Shown here: positions 1 to 4,214 of the stretch, in pieces
How the letters are laid out: each line of letters begins with the position of its first letter
Position numbering within the stretch: the stretch's first letter is position 1
Source of the DNA: Candidatus Woesearchaeota archaeon
GTDB lineage: Archaea > Nanobdellota > Nanobdellia > Woesearchaeales > UBA11576
Direction of reading: 5' to 3'
Assembly: GCA_030591125.1 (NCBI GenBank)
Contig: JAUVBP010000088.1
Location: 1-5,438 of the forward strand
Length of the DNA: 5,438 bases
Notes under the pieces: model-generated
What the model was told of the DNA's origin: nothing
What the model saw: the letters and a program-made list of their open reading frames with translations, nothing else
Databases searched by the model: none
Made by a program: the position numbers and the translations under genes

Positions 1-1
1 C

Positions 2-361
2 CGCGGAAAAAGTCTAGATGAGCTTCAGGCGATGGGACTAAAAGAACTTTCAGAACTCTTGCCTGCAAGAGCACGAAGGAAGATGAAACGCGGATTCACA
101 GATTCCGAAAAGACCCTGCTCAAGAACCTTAGAGCGACCACCAAGACATTGAAGACACACTGCAGGTCAATGATAGTGCTTCCTGAGATGGTGAACAGGA
201 CGATAAAGATACACAGCGGAAAGGTATTCGAGGATGTAATCATCCAGCCAGAGATGATAGGGCATTATCTCGGCGAATTCGCGCAGACAAGGAAGAGGGT
301 CGCACACTCATCACCAGGTGTAGGTGCGACAAGATCATCATCAAATGTATCTGTAAAATAA
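2..361 (+). CDS. rpsS: 30S ribosomal protein S19 (uS19), 5'-truncated
   Basis: This is the C-terminal part (119 codons plus TAA) of archaeal ribosomal protein S19, a small-subunit head protein that contacts 16S rRNA near the A site. The reading frame is open from base 2 and begins RGKSLDELQAMGLKEL, which matches the archaeal block that follows an F-x-Y-RG start. About 20 N-terminal codons are therefore probably missing upstream, and the internal ATG at 32 is not the true start. Recognisable blocks are LLPARARRKMKRG, SMIVLPEMV, QPEMIGHYLGEFAQTRKRV and the C-terminal PGVGATRSS. The last of these is typical of archaeal and eukaryotic uS19, which lack the bacterial ending. The C-terminus is of normal length, with no added tail. 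L22 follows after a 36-bp AT-rich spacer. Family assignment is firm from motif recall; the missing N-terminus is inferred. Confidence 0.96.
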   Translation, partial: RGKSLDELQAMGLKELSELLPARARRKMKRGFTDSEKTLLKNLRATTKTLKTHCRSMIVLPEMVNRTIKIHSGKVFEDVIIQPEMIGHYLGEFAQTRKRVAHSSPGVGATRSSSNVSVK

Positions 362-397
362 TGATACGATAATATATCATAACAGATCAAAGAAAAA
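362..397 (+). promoter_or_regulatory. AT-rich spacer/leader before L22, possible TATA-like element
   Basis: This 36-bp gap is longer than the 1-4 bp spacers inside the tight part of the operon. It holds a 6-bp inverted repeat, ATGATA (361-366) and TATCAT (375-380) around an 8-base loop, which is too AT-rich to be a strong RNA hairpin. A TATA-like stretch, ATAATATAT (369-377), is centred about 25 bp before the L22 ATG. By archaeal promoter geometry it could drive a nearly leaderless internal transcript. No Shine-Dalgarno site is visible; the ATG is preceded by an A-rich run. The end of the gap closely resembles the leader before L24. A promoter role is inference only. Confidence 0.3.
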
Positions 398-1102
398 ATG
401 ACGCAGAACAACTATGCCTTCCAGGGCTTCAACAAGGACCTCATGGCCAGAGCCATGGGACGGGACCTTACAATAAGCACGAAGCAGGCCATCGAGATGT
501 GCAATTATCTGCGTAACCGTAAAGTATTGCAGGCAAAGACCCTGTTGACAGAGATCCTGGCACAGAAGAAGGCGCTTCCATTCAAGAGATTCACCAACGG
601 ACTCGGTCACAAGCCTGGCAAGATGGCTTCAGGAAGGTATCCTGTCAAGGCATCTCGCGCATTCATGGGTCTCCTGGAGTCTGTCGAGGCGAATGCCCAG
701 ACAAAAGGGCTCAATACAAGCGAACTTGATATCATACATCTCTGCGCGCATAAGGCGAGCAGCCCCCTCCATCATGGAAGGAACTATGGAAGGGAATTCA
801 AGAGGACACATGTTGAATTGGTAGTACAGGAGAGCTCAGCCAAAAAAGTAGAGAAGAAAAAAGCGGTTTCCGCAAAGGCTCCGAAGAAGGATGAGATAAA
901 GGATGAGATAAAATCAGACCTTAAGCCAGAGGCTCCAAAAGCTGAAACAAAAGTTGAGGAAAAGACAGAGGCACCAAAGAAGGAAGAGCCGAAATCTGAG
1001 CCGAAATCTGAGACAAAGCCCGAACCTAATCCTGAGTCAAAGGCAGCAGAAACAAAAGATGATACTGAAGTTGACGAATCCAAAACCGAGGTCAAAAAAT
1101 GA
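398..1102 (+). CDS. rplV: 50S ribosomal protein L22 (uL22) with long K/E/P-rich C-terminal tail
   Basis: L22 is a primary 23S rRNA-binding protein whose globular domain sits near the peptide exit and whose hairpin lines the exit tunnel. Residues 1-145 form the archaeal core: YAFQGFNKDLMARAMGRDL near the start, PFKRFTNGLGHKPG (61-74), GRYPVKASRAFMGLLESVEANA (79-100), DIIHLCAHK (111-119) and THVELVV (137-143). The segment between AHK and THVEL, which forms the hairpin tip, looks a few residues shorter than in haloarchaeal L22 as I recall it. Residues 146-234 are an added low-complexity tail. By my count it has 24 Lys, 18 Glu and 6 Asp, so it is net neutral, with no Arg, Cys or aromatic residue. 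It contains two pairs of 12-bp tandem repeats. The stop overlaps the S3 start (ATGA, 1099-1102), implying translational coupling. The start is the only ATG that fits the family N-terminus. Confidence 0.96.
   Translation: MTQNNYAFQGFNKDLMARAMGRDLTISTKQAIEMCNYLRNRKVLQAKTLLTEILAQKKALPFKRFTNGLGHKPGKMASGRYPVKASRAFMGLLESVEANAQTKGLNTSELDIIHLCAHKASSPLHHGRNYGREFKRTHVELVVQESSAKKVEKKKAVSAKAPKKDEIKDEIKSDLKPEAPKAETKVEEKTEAPKKEEPKSEPKSETKPEPNPESKAAETKDDTEVDESKTEVKK
890..913 (+). repeat. 12-bp tandem repeat in the L22 tail (DEIK x2)
   Basis: GATGAGATAAAG (890-901) is followed directly by GATGAGATAAAA (902-913), differing only at the last base. In frame this encodes DEIK-DEIK. It is probably a recent slippage duplication within the disordered C-terminal tail. 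Confidence 0.85.
986..1009 (+). repeat. Perfect 12-bp tandem repeat in the L22 tail (EPKS x2)
   Basis: GAGCCGAAATCT occurs twice in direct succession (986-997 and 998-1009) without mismatch, encoding EPKS-EPKS in frame. A further related unit, ETKP, follows. Identity at third codon positions implies a recent duplication. Confidence 0.9.
1088..1092 (+). promoter_or_regulatory. Shine-Dalgarno site for S3 inside the L22 tail
   Basis: GAGGT lies 6 bases before the S3 ATG at 1099 and matches the GGAGGTGA consensus complementary to the archaeal 16S 3' end. It sits within the last codons of L22, so the tail end is also the S3 initiation region. Together with the ATGA overlap this supports coupled initiation. 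Confidence 0.65.
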
Positions 1103-2001
1103 TTGAAAGACAGATAGTAGCTTCGAATGTGAAGGAACTTGAGATACAGGAATATGTATCAAAAGCACTCAAGAACCTCGGTCATAGCCACATCAAGCTG
1201 CTCAAGACACCACTCGGTGAAAAGATAGTCATCCACGCGTCCAGACCAGGACTCATAGTCGGCAGGAAAGGACAGAACATCAAGAAACTCACAGAAGACC
1301 TTAAAGCTAACTTCAAACTCGAAAATCCTCAGATAGAGATAAATGAAGTCACTGAACCAGACCTGGATGCGCAGATTGTCGCAGAGAGGATCGCAAGCTC
1401 GCTCGAGAAGTTCGGCACCCAGAGATTCAAGGGTGTAGGCCACAGGGTGATGGGTGACGTGATGAACGCAGGCGCACTAGGGATAGAGATACTGATAACC
1501 GGAAAGATTCCAAGCTCAAGATCAAAGAGATGGAGATTCTACAATGGATATCTCAAGAAATGCGGTGATGTAGCTATCGAAGGCGTCAGGAAAGCATATA
1601 CTTCGGCACAGATCAAGACAGGCTCTGTAGGCATCCAAGTGAGGATAATGCCTCCTGACATCAAGCTTCCTGATTATGTGAAGATATATGAAGAAGAGAA
1701 TGAAGCTGTAGAAGAGATAAAGAAGAGTCTCAAGAAAAAGGATGAGAAGGAATCTCCTAAGAAAGAGACCAAAGATGAGAAGGGTTCTCCTAAGAAAGAG
1801 CCCAAAGATAAGAAAGATGCTCCTGTAAAGAAGAAAGCACCTGTAAAGAAGAAGGCTCCTGTAAAGAAAGATGCTGTTGAAGACAAGCCTGAAGAACCTG
1901 TCTCCAAAGAAACAAAAGAAGAGCCTGTAAAGACAGAAGATGTCTCAAAAGAGACTCCTAAAGAGACTTCAAAAGATACACCAAAAGATAAGACAGAATA
2001 A
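1099..2001 (+). CDS. rpsC: 30S ribosomal protein S3 (uS3) with KH domain and long K/E/D/P-rich tail
   Basis: S3 lies at the mRNA entry channel of the small subunit, where uS3 contributes to mRNA binding and unwinding. The type-2 KH domain carries the GxxG loop in RPGLIVGRKGQNIKKL (GRKG at residues 55-58). The S3 C-terminal domain follows, with VMGDVMNAGALGIEI (118-131), SKRWRFYNGYLKKCGD (142-157) and GSVGIQVRIMPPDIKLPD (175-192). This form is closer to archaeal and eukaryotic uS3 than to bacterial S3. The conserved core ends near residue 197, while the protein has 300 residues. Residues 208-300 are low complexity with, by my count, 32 Lys, 15 Glu and 9 Asp (net about +8), no Arg and no aromatics. 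This tail contains several tandem repeats. The start is set by GAGGT 6 bases upstream and by the ATGA overlap with L22. L29 follows after 2 bp. Confidence 0.96.
   Translation: MIERQIVASNVKELEIQEYVSKALKNLGHSHIKLLKTPLGEKIVIHASRPGLIVGRKGQNIKKLTEDLKANFKLENPQIEINEVTEPDLDAQIVAERIASSLEKFGTQRFKGVGHRVMGDVMNAGALGIEILITGKIPSSRSKRWRFYNGYLKKCGDVAIEGVRKAYTSAQIKTGSVGIQVRIMPPDIKLPDYVKIYEEENEAVEEIKKSLKKKDEKESPKKETKDEKGSPKKEPKDKKDAPVKKKAPVKKKAPVKKDAVEDKPEEPVSKETKEEPVKTEDVSKETPKETSKDTPKDKTE
1753..1818 (+). repeat. 33-bp tandem repeat in the S3 tail (SPKKE... x2)
   Basis: Two adjacent 33-bp units (1753-1785 and 1786-1818) both begin TCTCCTAAGAAAGAG and encode SPKKETKDEKG and SPKKEPKDKKD. The first 15 bases are identical and the rest are near-identical. 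It is an in-frame eleven-codon duplication in the disordered tail. Confidence 0.85.
1819..1872 (+). repeat. Three 18-bp tandem repeats in the S3 tail (APVKKK)
   Basis: Three consecutive six-codon units start at 1819, 1837 and 1855 and encode APVKKK, APVKKK and APVKKD. The central CCTGTAAAGAA is identical in all three, and differences are mostly silent. The pattern resembles the Ala/Pro/Lys repeats of histone H1-like proteins, but no homology is claimed. Confidence 0.9.
1948..1983 (+). repeat. Degenerate 12-bp repeats at the S3 C-terminus (KETP/KETS/KDTP)
   Basis: Three four-codon units (1948-1959, 1960-1971, 1972-1983) encode KETP, KETS and KDTP. They have diverged more at the DNA level than the other repeats here, so they may be older. 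Confidence 0.6.
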
Positions 2002-2003
2002 AA

Positions 2004-2192
2004 ATGAAAGATTTCGATCCTACCAAGATGAGTAAAGAGGAGCTTCGGGCCAAAGTGCTGGAGCTGAGGAAGGAACTCATCAAGCTCAATGCTCAGACAG
2101 CTACGGGAACAACACCAAAGAACCCGTTGCAGATCAGAACCAACAAAAAGAATATCGCGAGGCTGTTGACAGCCCTGCGTGCAAAGGAGTAA
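2004..2192 (+). CDS. rpmC: 50S ribosomal protein L29 (uL29)
   Basis: L29 is a small two-helix protein that binds 23S rRNA next to the tunnel exit, where it borders the docking site for nascent-chain factors such as SRP. The 62-residue product shows the family pattern: MSKEELRAKVLELRKELIKLNAQ (helix 1), a Gly/Thr/Pro turn TATGTTPKNP (32-41), and IRTNKKNIARLLTALR (helix 2). The TGTTPKNP turn corresponds to the archaeal AxGGxPxNP form. The start at 2004 is 2 bp after the S3 stop, in the string TAAAAATG, with no Shine-Dalgarno site, so translation probably depends on coupling. An alternative ATG at 2028 (MSKEEL) would give 54 residues and leave a larger gap. L29 has no tail extension. Its last codons carry the aIF1 ribosome-binding site. 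Confidence 0.94.
   Translation: MKDFDPTKMSKEELRAKVLELRKELIKLNAQTATGTTPKNPLQIRTNKKNIARLLTALRAKE
2183..2189 (+). promoter_or_regulatory. Strong Shine-Dalgarno site deciding the aIF1 start
   Basis: AAAGGAG ends 7 bases before the ATG at 2197. This is the best ribosome-binding site in the window. It favours 2197 over the in-frame ATG at 2179, which would lie upstream of the site and inside L29. Confidence 0.75.
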
Positions 2193-2196
2193 ACAA

Positions 2197-2535
2197 ATGA
2201 GTGAGATTTGCTCAACGTGCGGACTACCAAAAGAGCTTTGCGTTTGTGAAACAATCGCAAAGGAGAACCAGCTGATTGAAGTGACCTCTGAGAGGAGGAA
2301 ATTCGGCAAGCAGTACACCGTGGTCACAGGGATCGACACAAAAGAGATCGATATGGACCAGCTCGTGAAGAAGCTCAAGAACAAGCTCGCGTGCGGCGGA
2401 ACTGCAAAAGGCGGAAAGATAGAACTTCAAGGACAGCATATGCAGAAAGTGAAAGCGGTACTCATCGAAGTCGGATTCGCACCTGAAACAATCGTCGTGA
2501 AAGAATGCCAAAAAAAGGGACCTCCGCGAAGATAA
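2197..2535 (+). CDS. Translation initiation factor aIF1 (SUI1 family)
   Basis: aIF1 binds the small subunit near the P site and enforces correct start-codon selection, like eukaryotic eIF1. The 112-residue protein opens with a likely zinc-binding segment, MSEICSTCGLPKELCVC (Cys 5, 8, 15, 17), typical of the archaeal form. The SUI1 fold follows, with RRKFGKQYTVVTGID (33-47) and KLKNKLACGGTAKGGKIELQG (59-79), ending in VKAVLIEVGF. Family members are usually a little over 100 residues, so the length is normal; the last ten residues (CQKKGPPRR) form a basic end. The start at 2197 is chosen because of the strong AAAGGAG upstream and the family N-terminus MSEIC. An upstream in-frame ATG at 2179 adds MQRSKQ, which does not fit. 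Placement between L29 and Rnp1 is a known archaeal arrangement. Confidence 0.95.
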   Translation: MSEICSTCGLPKELCVCETIAKENQLIEVTSERRKFGKQYTVVTGIDTKEIDMDQLVKKLKNKLACGGTAKGGKIELQGQHMQKVKAVLIEVGFAPETIVVKECQKKGPPRR

Positions 2536-2537
2536 TA

Positions 2538-2750
2538 ATGATCGGTGAGATCATCAAAGTCACCGACGCGAAGAACCCGTCGCTCATAGGAGTGACAGGC
2601 AGGGCGATCGATGAGACAAGAAATACGCTGACTGTCCAAACCGGACAAACAACCAAAAGACTGGTCAAGGATCAGATAACCATAACAATCAACGGAAAAA
2701 CCCTGCAAAAAGAGATTTCAGGAAGAATCGAAGAAAGGATCAAAGGATAA
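2538..2750 (+). CDS. rnp1: RNase P protein component 1 (Rnp1/Rpp29/POP4 family), short form
   Basis: This is an archaeal RNase P protein subunit that helps the RNA subunit mature tRNA 5' ends and usually works as a pair with Rpp21. The Sm-like core is recognisable: SLIGVTGRAIDETRNTLTVQ carries the family signature (IG-x-x-G-x-x-x-DETRNTL), and the end GRIEERIKG matches the family's RxEER/RPEDR motif. From the ATG at 2538 the product is 70 residues, shorter than the roughly 95 residues I recall for Methanocaldococcus Rpp29. The N-terminal segment before the ELIG-type strand is missing and the C-terminus ends right after the conserved motif. A longer start at 2505 adds MPKKGTSAKII (81 residues) but overlaps aIF1 by 31 bp. 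I prefer 2538 because it lies 2 bp after the aIF1 stop, like other junctions here. Neither start has a clear ribosome-binding site. Confidence 0.88.
   Translation: MIGEIIKVTDAKNPSLIGVTGRAIDETRNTLTVQTGQTTKRLVKDQITITINGKTLQKEISGRIEERIKG
2742..2747 (+). promoter_or_regulatory. Shine-Dalgarno-like site for S17
   Basis: AAAGGA lies 5 bases before the S17 ATG at 2753, inside the last codons of Rnp1. It is a partial but well-placed match to the archaeal consensus. Confidence 0.5.
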
Positions 2751-2752
2751 AA

Positions 2753-3244
2753 ATGGCAAGAACAAGAGATACGGGATTTGAAGCCGCAAAGCCTAAGAAG
2801 GCATGCGATGATGTAAACTGCCCGTTCCACGGCTCGCTCAAAGTGCGAGGAAAGCAATTCACAGGCAAGGTAGCATCACATAAGATGCAGAATTCAGTGA
2901 TAGTCGAATGGCTCGGGTGGAGACCTGTGCCTAAATATGAACGGTATAAGAAGATGCGGACCAGGGTCACTGCACATAATCCTTCCTGCATCGATGCACG
3001 AGAAGGTGATCTTGTCAGGATAGGTGAATGCAGGCCACTGAGCAAGACGAAGAACTTTGTCGTGCTTCAGGTACTCGGAAAGGACGAGCAATACCAGCTT
3101 GCGAAAGAGTCAATGGAAGAAGGCAAACACAAGATAAAGAAAGCAGAAGCAGAGAATAGGGCTGCTGCAGCAAGCAGTACTGATGCAGCAAGCAGTACTG
3201 ATGCAGAAGCAAAGAATACATCCCAATCAACCGGTGAACAATAA
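2753..3244 (+). CDS. rpsQ: 30S ribosomal protein S17 (uS17) with Ala/Ser-rich C-terminal tail
   Basis: S17 is an OB-fold 16S rRNA-binding protein needed early in small-subunit assembly. The archaeal and eukaryotic signature ACDDVNCPFHGSLKVRG (residues 17-33) is present, followed by the OB-fold strands: KQFTGKVASHKMQNSVIVEW (34-53), KYERYKKMRTRVTAHNPSC (61-79) and GDLVRIGECRPLSKTKNFVVLQV (85-107). The core ends near residue 113. Archaeal S17 is about 105-115 residues, so the 163-residue product carries an extra tail of about 50. The tail starts as a charged, probably helical stretch (AKESMEEGKHKIKKAEAENR) and turns into an Ala/Ser/Thr/Asp segment with a perfect 18-bp duplication. The start lies 2 bp after the Rnp1 stop (TAAAAATG) with AAAGGA upstream, and L14 follows with the same TAAAAATG junction. 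Confidence 0.95.
   Translation: MARTRDTGFEAAKPKKACDDVNCPFHGSLKVRGKQFTGKVASHKMQNSVIVEWLGWRPVPKYERYKKMRTRVTAHNPSCIDAREGDLVRIGECRPLSKTKNFVVLQVLGKDEQYQLAKESMEEGKHKIKKAEAENRAAAASSTDAASSTDAEAKNTSQSTGEQ
3170..3205 (+). repeat. Perfect 18-bp tandem repeat in the S17 tail (ASSTDA x2)
   Basis: GCAAGCAGTACTGATGCA occurs twice in succession (3170-3187 and 3188-3205) with no mismatch, encoding ASSTDA-ASSTDA in frame. The complete identity implies a recent duplication and predicts length variation between related strains. Confidence 0.95.
3233..3237 (+). promoter_or_regulatory. Shine-Dalgarno-like GGTGA site for L14
   Basis: GGTGA, a common archaeal form of the ribosome-binding site, ends 9 bases before the L14 ATG at 3247. 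It lies in the last codons of S17. Confidence 0.5.
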
Positions 3245-3246
3245 AA

Positions 3247-3648
3247 ATGCAGGCTAGCAAGGCAAGAGTCACACGAGCGCTCCATGTCGGGAGCACAATA
3301 GCTACTTGTGACAACTCCGGAGCGAAGATGATCAGGATAGTCTCTGTAAAGAAGAGGAAGTCTACCAAGAAAAGGACACCTTCCTGTGGAGTAGGGGATC
3401 TTGTGCTAGCAGCAGTCAAGAAAGGAAAGCCTGAGATGAGAAAACAGGTCGTGTTCGCAGTCATAGTGCGACAGAGAAAAGAATACCGGCGACCAGATGG
3501 GACAAGGATCAAGTTTGAAGACAATGCAGCTGTCGTCCTGAAAGATGATAAAGGAAACCCAAAAGGGACAATCTTCAAAGGCCCCATAGCAAAGGAAGCT
3601 ACAGCAAGATGGCCCGGAGTATCAAAGATAGCAAGTATAATAGTATGA
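3247..3648 (+). CDS. rplN: 50S ribosomal protein L14 (uL14)
   Basis: L14 binds 23S rRNA at the subunit interface, takes part in inter-subunit bridges, and lies near the landing area of several translation factors. The 133-residue product matches the usual archaeal length of about 132. Its motifs are VTRALHVGSTIATCDNSGAK (8-27), VGDLVLAAVKKGKPEMRKQVV (49-69), VIVRQRKEYRRPDGTRIKFEDNAAV (72-96) and GTIFKGPIAKEATARWPGVSKIASIIV at the end. The usual DNTGAK is DNSGAK here, a conservative change. There is no C-terminal tail, in contrast to S17 before it and L24 after it. The start lies 2 bp after the S17 stop with GGTGA upstream. The stop TGA (3646-3648) sits inside the palindrome TATGATCATA that opens the next AT-rich gap. 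Confidence 0.97.
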   Translation: MQASKARVTRALHVGSTIATCDNSGAKMIRIVSVKKRKSTKKRTPSCGVGDLVLAAVKKGKPEMRKQVVFAVIVRQRKEYRRPDGTRIKFEDNAAVVLKDDKGNPKGTIFKGPIAKEATARWPGVSKIASIIV

Positions 3649-3680
3649 TCATAATAAATCATAATCATAAACCATCATAA
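3648..3680 (+). repeat. Four ATCATAA repeats in the L14-L24 gap
   Basis: ATCATAA starts at 3648, 3658, 3664 and 3674, giving steps of 10, 6 and 10 bases. The first copy overlaps the L14 stop and a 10-bp palindrome, TATGATCATA (3644-3653). The whole 43-bp spacer (3649-3691) is strongly AT-rich and contains no clear Shine-Dalgarno site. A single ATCATAA also occurs before L22 (376-382). The regular spacing could reflect slippage or a protein-binding array; neither is shown. Confidence 0.75.
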
Positions 3681-3691
3681 CGGAACAAAAA
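3674..3691 (+). promoter_or_regulatory. Leader before L24 resembling the L22 leader
   Basis: ATCATAACGGAAC followed by an A-run leads into the ATG at 3692. The L22 leader (376-397) reads ATCATAACAGATC followed by AAAGAAAAA. The two align with two mismatches and a 4-base length difference in the A-run. These are unrelated ribosomal genes separated by about 3.3 kb, so the similarity suggests a shared signal, such as an RNA processing site or an A-rich initiation leader. The function is unknown. Confidence 0.35.
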
Positions 3692-4213
3692 ATGAAACAA
3701 GCATTTTCGACCAAGTGGAAATCAAGCAAAGCACCTGCAAAGCAGAGAAAGTACAGGTATAATGCTCCACTCCACATCAGCAGGAAATTCCTCGCATCAC
3801 ATCTATCACCTGAATTGAGGAAGAAACATTCCAAGCGAAGCTTCACCTTAGCAAAAGGAGACAAGGTCAAGGTGCTGAGGGGTCAGTTCAAAGGCCGCGA
3901 GAACAAGATTGAACGGGTCAACCATAAGGACATCAAGGTCTACGTGACAGGCATAGAGAGAGCAAAAAAAGACGGAAGCAAATCCATGTACCCTCTTAAC
4001 CCTACAAATCTCATGATAACCGAGCTTGACCTTTCAGACAAGAAAAGGAAAGCATCACTAGAAAGAAAAAGCGGAAAGACACAGTCCAAGACTGTAGCAT
4101 CTGTAGCATCTGTATCATCTGAGTCAACTGCAGCGCCTGTCTCGAAACCAGAGACAGCAACCAAAGCAGCAGCAACTACCGCTTCCGCAGAAAAACTAAA
4201 CAAAGGAAACTAA
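3692..4213 (+). CDS. rplX: 50S ribosomal protein L24 (uL24, L26e type) with Ala/Ser/Thr-rich tail
   Basis: L24 is an assembly-initiating 23S rRNA-binding protein located close to the tunnel exit. The archaeal N-terminus is present (TKWKSSKAPAKQRKYRYNAPLH, 7-28), then LSPELRKKHSKRSFTLAKGDKVKV. The KOW motif follows at about residues 55-81 (KGDKVKVLRGQFKGRENKIERV), and the core closes with YPLNPTNLMITELDLSDKKRK (100-120). Archaeal L24 is usually about 115-125 residues, so residues 121-173 are an added tail rich in Ala, Ser, Thr and Lys. The tail has three 9-bp repeats (VAS-VAS-VSS) and, unlike the L22 and S3 tails, carries few acidic residues. No good ribosome-binding site precedes the ATG, only an A-rich leader with CGGAA. 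S4e follows after a single base. Confidence 0.95.
   Translation: MKQAFSTKWKSSKAPAKQRKYRYNAPLHISRKFLASHLSPELRKKHSKRSFTLAKGDKVKVLRGQFKGRENKIERVNHKDIKVYVTGIERAKKDGSKSMYPLNPTNLMITELDLSDKKRKASLERKSGKTQSKTVASVASVSSESTAAPVSKPETATKAAATTASAEKLNKGN
4094..4120 (+). repeat. Three 9-bp tandem repeats in the L24 tail (VAS)
   Basis: GTAGCATCT (4094-4102), GTAGCATCT (4103-4111) and GTATCATCT (4112-4120) encode VAS-VAS-VSS in frame. The first two are identical and the third has one substitution. Confidence 0.88.
4202..4207 (+). promoter_or_regulatory. Shine-Dalgarno-like site for S4e
   Basis: AAAGGA lies 7 bases before the S4e ATG at 4215, in the final codons of L24. The stop and start are 1 bp apart (TAAAATG). 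Confidence 0.5.
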
Positions 4214-4214
4214 A

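Noticed and set aside
32..34. ATG at 32 as the S19 start
   Set aside because: The frame is open upstream to base 2 and encodes RGKSLDELQA, which belongs to the conserved archaeal S19 N-terminal region, so the gene is truncated by the window edge.
361..380. ATGATA/TATCAT inverted repeat as a terminator hairpin after S19
   Set aside because: The stem is only 6 AT-rich pairs with an 8-base loop and is not followed by a T-run; archaeal termination relies on T-rich tracts, which are absent here.
784..1095. Minus-strand open frame of about 103 codons opposite the L22 tail
   Set aside because: The Ser/Phe/Gly composition is the complement of the Lys/Glu-rich tail; no motif and no plausible start signal.
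2179..2196. Upstream ATG for aIF1 at 2179
   Set aside because: It would add MQRSKQ ahead of the family N-terminus MSEIC, lies inside L29, and precedes the strong AAAGGAG site that serves the ATG at 2197.
1674..2384. Long open frame on the minus strand (about 236 codons) opposite the S3 tail, L29 and aIF1
   Set aside because: It is the mirror of the Lys/Glu-rich S3 tail and gives a Ser/Phe-rich product with repeated FFTGA units, which is what the reverse of Lys-rich repeats produces. It has no recognised domain and overlaps three certain genes.
3015..3668. Minus-strand open frame of about 217 codons opposite S17 and L14
   Set aside because: It covers two well-conserved ribosomal genes. Its Leu/Ser-rich sequence with LLHQYCLLHQYC repeats is the reverse reading of the S17 18-bp duplication, not a membrane protein family I recognise.
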